NCBI GenBank assembly: GCA_027625915.1
Contig: JANTQA010000033.1
Span: forward strand, 3,410,001-3,474,000
Length of the DNA: 64,000 nucleotides
Origin: Anaeramoeba flamelloides
Taxonomy: Eukaryota > Metamonada > Anaeramoebidae
Reading direction: 5' to 3'
The notes under the pieces are model-generated. The model worked only from the letters and a program-made list of their open reading frames with translations, did not search any database and was not told the origin of the DNA. Position 1 is the first letter of the stretch. The number at the start of each line of letters is the position of its first letter. The position numbers and the translations under genes were made by a program. Below, one piece after another: positions 56,849 through 64,000 of this stretch.

Positions 56849-59800
56849 CTTTTTCAAATCAATAATAGAAATTTTTGAGAAAATGAGGTGTTATAATTAC
56901 AATAATTAAATCTTATTTTAATAATTAGAATAAACTTTTTTTTTTTTTTTCTGAATAAAAAAAAATAAAAAAATATAGCATGTAATACCTGTGATATAGA
57001 GATGTTATAAAATGTTGAAAGTGTTTTAAAATTTATAGAAACTCATTAAAATATTAATAACAACCATCTCTAAAACATGTTATAAAAAAAAAGAACCAAT
57101 TTTATACTAAATTTTTTTTATTATTATAAAATGTGTTATAAAAATATGTAACGGATCATATTGGTGTTCAATACGATAAAACATGTTATATAATGTCTTA
57201 TAAATTAAGGATATTATAAAACAATAATAGAATAATAATAAAATAAAAAAAATACATAATACACATTGTTAAAATGTTTCACAATTCAATACTTTACTTG
57301 AAAACTGCTTTAAATTGTAATTAAAAAATATTTTTTTCAAACAAACTATATTTAGAAATTTTCTAATACAATTTTTTTTTAAAAAATTTTTTAAAAATAA
57401 AAAATTTATTGAAAAATTTGAAATATTTTAAATTAATAAAAATTAATACAAATTATAAAAAATATTATTATAATTTTTTTATTAAAAAATCATAATAAAT
57501 AAAATTTTTGTTATAAAAATGTGATATGATTTTTTTAAAATTATTTTTTCATTAGAGTTTTGTGAACTATTTCCCAGTCAAAGGTATACAGCTGCAATGA
57601 ATAAGTGAGATGTATTTTAAGTGTTTGGATGAATATTAGAAGAAAAAATATAGAATTTTTGAAAATTTCAAAATCGAAATCGTTTTTTCACTTTTTTATT
57701 TTGAACTATTTTTTTCTTGATACGTATTTGCTATGTATTTTTTTTTGTTTTAAAAGATATATACCCCGTTCGGTAAAATCATGCTGTTTTGACATTCTAA
57801 TTGTTTAAACAATGAGAATAATTTTATCAAAATCATATTGATTTCTATTGGAAATTTCTTTGACTTTCCAAGAGAGTTGAATTTGAGCATAGTAATTCCA
57901 AAATTTTTAACCTCATTGTATCTGAATCATTTTTTAATTACTTTTTTAAAAAAGAATCAAAAAATACTAAAGGATCAAAATAGATAACGAAAAAAACTTC
58001 AAATCAAAGTGGACTTTTGTTGTAATGTATGAATTCGAGACGTTTAAAGTGTTTAAATAGATTTTAGAAAAAAAAAATTATTTTGGAAATTTCAAAATTG
58101 AAATCATTTTTTCTTTTTTTCTATTATTTTCGCACATTTTGCTTGTTTTTTTTTCGATTTTTCATTGATACGCCTAATTCATTCGCAATTTTTTTTTTTT
58201 TGGAAGATCGATGTATGGTCCTTTCGATATAAACGTGTTATTTTAATGTTACTGAAACATTTTGAATGATTGTAGAAAAAATATATTGATTTCTATTGGG
58301 ATTTTCTTTTGTTCTTCAATTGAAGATCAAAATGAACATTGTTTTTTTTTTCTCAATCAGAGGTTACTTATAATTTTAGTTTTTTCAATTTTTAAGAAAA
58401 TATATAGATTATTTAGATTTTTATGATACTGATATCAACTATTCTCTTGTTTGAGCATTATTCAACTTATTTTTTGATTTTTCATTCAAAGATCAATTAT
58501 AAAAAAATAATTAATATTTGGAATAAATGTTGGTTCCCTTTTACAGAAATAAAGTTTATTTACAAAGTAAAAATATATTTTATTTTAACAATTCCCATTA
58601 AAGGACTAATTTCAAAAAAAAAAAATATTTTTTTTTTTTTGATTTCTGATGTGTTGTAATGACCCGAATAGATTTTATATTACATTATCCATATAATATA
58701 TCCACCTTCATACACGCCTATCTACCTCGAGATACGACCTACCGAATAATTAATTATGTAGAGGTAATATGAAGAAGTTGTGTTTCCTTGTATGACTCTA
58801 TTTTTATCGAAAATTCAACAATAAAAGTATAAAATTAAATTTAAATATTTTACCTGTAGGACAAAATATACATAATTTTTCGTCGCTATTAATAACGCTC
58901 CCAGGGTTGCAATCAATAGCACCATAAATTCTGATAAAAATACTTGACTCGCCAATTGTTTCGATCAGAAAGGCATTTTCTGTGAATTTTTCATTCAAAT
59001 AATCTTCGTTATAAACATTAAAGGCGGAATAAATATTACCGTAATAATCTGTCTTTACTGCAGCATATGTACCTGATAAATCTGGGTTATCTGTCCCATC
59101 AACAAAGGTTGAGTAATAAATATAATCTTCATAATCGGAATTTTCAAGGTCTGTAAACATTTTGGTAATATTTATTTTCATTAAAAAATATTTATAACTA
59201 AATTGATCTAACGGGGTGGTTTCATTTAAAAGTTTCGACCATATATCAGCAGTTAATGGGAAATCTGATGAACTACAATTTGTCCAGCCAGTTACAGTGA
59301 TTGAATTGGTGTGATGAGCAAAGCAATAACTTATGGAGGTCTGGCCATTGTGGCAGCCAACCATAAACGTTTTCAAAAATTTTATGCCTTCTGAATTCAG
59401 TAATGTAAGATAACCAACTAAAGAATTCCCTTTGTTTTCGGTGTTTGCCATCCATTCTGGTTTGATAACATCATCGGAAACGAAAAAATGGTCAAAATTG
59501 TAAGTGTCACCGACTATTACAACCGGTGAAATGTTTACAGCCTCATAGTTGGAATAGGGATCCTTTTGAATCCAATGTGCTCGATCGCTAAGTGCATGCC
59601 CCATTAACGAGCCAGAAACCAATTCAGCATCAAATTGGTGTTGTTCCAAAATTTCGAGTCTGATTTGTAAAAAAAATGACATTGTTGTACCATCACCAAA
59701 ATATTCTTGATTAATAATATGTGCTCTTGGTGATGTTTCCTGCGAATAATAATCAAAAAAATCAGATGAAGATGTCGTGCCAGATACCCATAATATTAAT

Positions 59801-60224
59801 TCGGAACGTTGTAAATAGTATGCAGAAGAACTTTCGATCATATCGTATCCTGTACCTCCAAATACAGAGCCAAAAATTAATTCTGTTTCCTCGGCCGTAA
59901 TTCTTAATAGCCCAACATATGCATATATAGTGGAAATATCCTCATTTCTTTTTTGTAATTCATTTTTGAAAACATCTTCCGTTGAATTTGTTGTGCCCCC
60001 AATTAAAATAATTTGGTAAAAATCAGTTATCAGGGGTTCAATAGACAATAATCTCGTTAATTTTTGCTCACAATTACCAAATAAACTTGAATATTGAATA
60101 GATTCACCTTCACCATTTAAGCATAAAATAAATCCTACCTCCATAACATCAAAAGTTGCTTTATTAAAGGAATTTTCAGTGATCGGTATATCTTCAGTTG
60201 TTGTCTTAATTTTATGTATGTATG

Positions 60225-60266
<42 letters not shown>

Positions 60267-63200
60267 GTGTTTGTATTGATGCAAAGTATACATGTATTTA
60301 TTTTTTTTATTGTTTTTATTAATTTTGTTTGTTTTTTATTGTTTATTATTTGTGGAATTGAAAAAATGAAAAAAAATTTTTATTAATTTAATATTTTTTT
60401 AATATTTTAAATATTTTTCAAAAATTGTTGAAAATTAAATTTTTGAATTTAGCATTTTTGTTTTTTTCTTGTAACTTAAAAATAATATTAAAAATCAGAA
60501 AAAAGATAAACATAATTTTTCATACTATTTTTAAATTTAATATCCTTTACCCTAAAAAAAATAAAAACATTAATAATTATCATAAAACTACTTTTAGAAA
60601 AAAAAAGGTTTGGTTTGATTTTTAGGATAAGGCTTTAGATTTTTCATTTTCATTTTTCTTTCTGTTGAAAAAACATCAAATAGATACATGATTCTATAAT
60701 GGAGGGGTATTGTAGCGGTATAAATAGATGCTGTGATTGAATTTATATACTTGTACTAGAATAAAATTTATGTTTGTTTTTTGTTCTCTTTAATTTTAGC
60801 ACAGAAATTCAGTTATTCAAATTGGTTGAATAATATTTTTTTTATTTTTTTTTTCGAAAAACACAATTTCTGTTTCATTTTAAGGGGCTCGAAACTAAAA
60901 AAAAAAGCTTTCAGTAAATTTAAGAGAAAATTTTTCTAAAAAATTACCGCATCTTGGAAATGAAAAACGAAGTAAAAATCTAAGTAATACCAAAACACAA
61001 CTTACTTTTAATTCTATTTTCCGAAATGAATTATTGTTTTTAATAGTTTGATCACATTTTTCTAATTCAAAATCCAACATTATTTCTTACAGTATTTAAA
61101 AAAAATTATTTTCTTTGAAAGAAGAAAGAAATCTTATTATTCGTAAAGGAAATTGTAAAAAAATAGACCTTAAAAATAAAACCACCAAAGTTTTGGAATA
61201 ACTCATTATAAAAAATATAATTTAATTTCAAAAAAATTACAATAATTATTTTAAACTTGAAAAAAATATAATTTATTTATTCAAAGAATAAATTTTGAAG
61301 CAATTTTCTCTTTTTATTTCACAAAAAAAATATGAGAAAAAAACACAAAACTATTAAATTAAAAAAACCTTCCAAAACACTTTTTTAAAACCTGGAAAAT
61401 TTAACTTATAACCTTAATAAATATCTTTTAATTTGATTATTTTTAATAATTAATTAATAATTACTAAATCTTAATTATTTTAGCAAGTTAATAATATAAA
61501 AGATTAAAGCTACTTATCGATTTTACAATTTTTTCTCAATTTTTTTAAAATATTTTCAAAAAAAATAAAAAGAATTTTAAATAAATAATTCTAATAAAAA
61601 AAAAAAATTATAAATATTATCTGATAACATTTTTAATAATAACAGTTCGTTGTTTATACTCTTAATAATTTTTTAAAAATATTACCGAATCTTTTAAATT
61701 TTAAGAAATTTAATACATTATTGAAAATAAAATAAATAATCAATTTTTTTCTGATCTTCAAGAATACAATATTTGATTTATTTTTCTTGTATTTTTTAAA
61801 TAAGACTAAAATTTGTATGTTATTTGTTCATACAAACTCTCAGAAATTACTAAAAGTGAGATTTCAGGAAAAATAAAAATGTCTTGGTTTTATTTTTCTT
61901 TTTCTAATTTGATCCAAAAATATAACAAAAAAAAGGGATTAAGATCTTTTGACTGAAAATTAATTGAAAATTAATGAAAATTGTTTTAATATATATAACT
62001 CATTTCTCGAAAGATGATAAATGGGTTTTTTTATCCGGTTTAATTATATTCTTATGAAAATAAGCACTCTATTACAATTATAAAAAAAAAAAAAATAAAT
62101 AGGATTTACTTGTAACTTAAGATTCTTGGTTTAAAGTTCCTGTGTTAGTACTCTTATTTGAAATTTAAAGCGCAAATATTTTAACCGATTTTCTTGTTTA
62201 TACAATTTTCAGAATCTGTCATTTAGGATTGTTATTTCACATACTATATTTTCCAATTAAAAAATGAAAATTTTTAGTTCACATTCCAAAATATTTTTCT
62301 ATGAATAATTAGTTGAAAATAAACCCTAAAATTTTAACTAATCGTTTAGAAATGATATTTTTAGACATTTAATTAAACTACCTTATTGAACTCTAAGACA
62401 AAATTTTTACTCTGGTAATTTGATTGTATCGGTAATAATTAATATTAATTTTGGAAATTGAAATAAAAATTTTCATTTATTAATTGGAAAATAACAGTAC
62501 TGTTATTTTCCAATTGAAAAATATAAATTTTATTCTGATTCTCAAATATTTATCCAACGTTCTCTTCATTTACGAAAAAAAACAAGATCTTTACAAGATC
62601 ATTTGATCATGATAATCTGGTGTTTTGTTAATTTGAATCTCTTTATTTTTGAAACTTTGAGATAAAATTGATATTTTTCAATTGGAAAATAACAGTACTG
62701 TTATTTTCCAATTAATAAATGAAAATTTTTATTTCAATTTCAAAAATGAATATTTCTTTTAACTGTTACAATTAAAATAGTAGAGTAAAAATTTTATCTT
62801 AGAGTATAAATAGGAAGTTTTATTTATTGTCTAAAAATATCATTTCTAAAAGATTGTTGTAAAGATCTTTGGGTTTTCTTTCAACTTATATCTATTAGAA
62901 AAATATTTTGGAAAGTGAAATAAAAATTTTCATTTATTAATTGGAAAATAACAGTATTACAAAACCAACAAATAGAAGCCACAGTTTAAACTCTATTTCT
63001 TTCGAAACCCTGTTTGTAAAAGAAAAAAGAGGATCTTGGTTATCAAATTTTTTCCCATTTATTACCCATATACATGTATTTGAAAATTCAAATAATATTC
63101 AGTACTTTATGGATCAGTCTCCAATTTTGTTACAAAGTGTAATTCAAATATATTGGTCGAAAAAATAAAATCAAATTAAAATACAATTTCACAATGTCAT

Positions 63201-64000
63201 TTTTAGTGAGTAAAACACTTATTGGGTATTAAGCAAATTCACTGTAAGTCACTAGACACTTAAAGGTTTTGAATTTGGTGGGTAAACACATGCATTTTAA
63301 ATCAGGTACAAAGTGACAAAAATGTTTGTCTACATTTTCTTGTTGAAAACAAAAAATTCTTAATTCGGAATAATTTGCAAAAGTTAAGAAATGGAGAATT
63401 AAGAAATAACTTACACCACCAACAATCCAAAATCTTCCGAGATTATCTCGACAAACCCTTTGTGGTTTAATTGATCGGGTAGTGTTGTGGACTTCATTTT
63501 GGCTAATGCTACCACCAAAGAAAGTTGAAAAAATAATATTCCCATTTGCGTCTATTCTTGAAACAAAAGCGATATTGTCTCGGTGCTGATCGTTCTTGTC
63601 TGGTGCAGAGACAATTTCTACATTATTTTGTAACGGAAAGTCGGGGCTATTTGTTGTTCCTGCAATTAAAATGGTAAACGGGTCATTTTCAGAGCCGATT
63701 GAAAAAGTTGTCACTCTGTCGTAGTTTGATCCTGAAAAATACGAAGAATATGTAAGTGGATCAACAAGCATTAGATCCTTTGTCAAGGGGAAATCTTGGT
63801 TTGGTTCAGAAGGCTTGAGTTTCGATCTGGTTCTGATTTTGTTTGTGTCTGAGGCTTGGTTTTGGAAGTAAAATTGCGAATTATTTTGATTTGTTTTGGA
63901 AAGGTTATTGTCGAGAAGTAGTGATTTTGAAATGGGAACAGAAGTTATTTTTTGCTCTTGGCCAATTTTTGAAGATACAAGAAAACTCCCATCTTCACGT
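54492..64000 (-). CDS. SBBP-GCC2/3-FN3 transmembrane receptor kinase (5' end outside window)
   Basis: I join three exons, 64000-63415, 60204-58854 and 56848-54492, with introns of about 3.2 and 2.0 kb. The junctions are phase 0 (VGG to TTTEDIPIT) and phase 1 (CPT to GSYSSK), and both restore a known motif. Order: beta-propeller-type SBBP repeats, a cysteine-rich GCC2/GCC3 ephrin-receptor-like motif, FN3-like domains, one membrane helix and a cytosolic protein kinase domain. The build is that of a type I cell-surface receptor. Ligand and substrates cannot be read from sequence. The frame is open to the right edge, so signal peptide and further repeats lie outside. The TAA stop is at 54492-54494. 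Confidence 0.8.
56849..58853 (-). other. Intron of the receptor kinase gene (2.0 kb)
   Basis: GT (58853-58852) to AG (56850-56849). It contains repeated GTTATAAAA motifs with an inverted AGAGATG/CATCTCT pair (56995-57090). It also has two diverged tandem units of about 430-bp period (57600-57870 and 58030-58320), both with TTTGAAAATTTCAAAA-like and ATATTGATTTCTATTGG blocks. No exon was seen inside. Confidence 0.65.
58854..60204 (-). CDS. Receptor kinase, middle exon: SBBP-type ectodomain
   Basis: 450 codons. It opens TTTEDIPITENSFNKATFDV, then EVGFILCLNGEGESIQYSSLFG, which with the preceding exon gives the SBBP pattern (GGTT..D.P.T...f....d.f...ln..G..i.YSs..G). More repeats follow (IILIGGTTNST; LRITAEETELIFGSVFGG; YYSTFVDGTDNPD...VKTDYYGNIYSAF). 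It ends with the start of the cysteine-rich motif (DCNPGS, CIFCPT). Several N-x-S/T sites fit an extracellular location. The acceptor AG is at 60206-60205. Confidence 0.8.
60226..60265. repeat. (AT)n microsatellite
   Basis: About 40 bp of AT dinucleotides, only about 20 bp on the intron side of the acceptor. Confidence 0.95.
62244..62497 (-). mobile_element. TA-type MITE A, CTGTTATTTTCC family, long form
   Basis: 254 bp; left end CTATATTTTCCAATTA after TA (62242-62243), right end AATTGGAAAATAACAG. It is an inverted copy of element C (62698-62954). Confidence 0.8.
62500..62695 (+). mobile_element. TA-type MITE B, CTGTTATTTTCC family, short form
   Basis: 196 bp; ends CTGTTATTTTCCAATTG and CAATTGGAAAATAACAG. 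It shares TA 62498-62499 with element A and TA 62696-62697 with element C. Homologous to 32511-32712. Confidence 0.85.
62698..62954 (+). mobile_element. TA-type MITE C, CTGTTATTTTCC family, long form
   Basis: 257 bp; ends CTGTTATTTTCCAATTAAT and mirror, TA at 62955-62956. It matches the inverted sequence of element A throughout (AGAGTAAAAATTTT, GTCTAAAAATATCATTTC). Confidence 0.85.
63415..64000 (-). CDS. Receptor kinase, upstream exon (partial): linker and SBBP repeats
   Basis: Open from the right edge. The first 65 or so residues are polar and Asn/Ser/Gln-rich (SKTNQNNSQFYFQNQASDTN). Then come SBBP-type repeats: LTYSSYFSGSNYDRVTTFSI, ILIAGTTNSPDFPLQNN, FVSRIDANGNIIFSTFFGG and DNLGRFWIVGG. 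The last GG runs into a GTAAGT donor in phase 0 and the repeat is completed by the exon starting at 60204. Confidence 0.8.

Larger units (their letters stand above)
60205..63414 (-). other. Intron of the receptor kinase gene (3.2 kb)
   Basis: GTAAGT donor (63414 downward) to AG (60206-60205). It contains an (AT)n run (60226-60265) next to the acceptor and the abutting MITE array at 62244-62954. The frame at 62941-63168 (+) starts in a MITE end and is not a gene. No further exon was recognised. Confidence 0.65.

Noticed and set aside
62941-63168. 75-codon plus-strand frame
   Set aside because: It starts inside a MITE terminus within the receptor kinase intron and has no recognisable domain.
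1-64000. CRISPR arrays, rRNA, retrovirus-like or Polinton-like elements
   Set aside because: No regularly spaced identical repeats, no rRNA-like conserved stretch, and no reverse transcriptase, integrase, protease or capsid motifs were recognised in any frame.

Overview
The window is very AT-rich, gene-poor nuclear DNA from a protist. Genes have spliceosomal introns (GTAAGT/GTATGT-type donors, AG acceptors). TAA and TGA both act as stops and nothing needs a non-standard code. Lysine/glutamate-rich tails, an SBBP + cysteine-rich + FN3 receptor kinase and a CARMIL-like PH-LRR protein together resemble what I know of Anaeramoeba (Metamonada). That assignment is inference; 'free-living amoeboid protist' is safer.

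Layout, left to right. The 3' end of a short-chain dehydrogenase (1-360) is followed by a decayed Tc1/mariner transposon (1865-2920). A CARMIL-like gene probably starts at 3861, has an intron of about 6 kb filled with repeats, and continues from 10155 to about 15.7 kb with leucine-rich repeats and a very long lysine tail. Then come a three-exon V-ATPase proteolipid gene (20866-21704), an RMD5/GID2-type E3 ligase (25653-27014, minus), prefoldin subunit 2 (31602-32295, minus, two exons), a reticulon-like double-hairpin membrane protein (43204-44007, minus), ribosomal protein L37 (48538-49056, two exons) and a large receptor kinase (54492 to beyond 64000, minus, at least three exons).

The genes are a mixed set (V-ATPase, ubiquitin ligase, chaperone, ribosome, actin regulation, cell-surface signalling) with no sign of a shared pathway or operon. 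Most of the remaining DNA is non-coding. Much of it is small non-autonomous DNA transposons in at least seven families, some with TA target duplications (Tc1/mariner type) and some with TTAA (piggyBac type). Several are nested in each other, abut end to end, or form inverted pairs; one inverted pair flanks the L37 gene. No retrovirus-like, Polinton-like, CRISPR, rRNA or convincing tRNA feature was recognised.

The most notable items are the nested transposon stack at 46992-48172 and its partner at 49882-50545, three elements sharing single TA dinucleotides at 62244-62954, the receptor kinase with DYS in place of DFG, and the CARMIL-like gene with its repeat-filled intron and lysine tail of over 1,100 residues.
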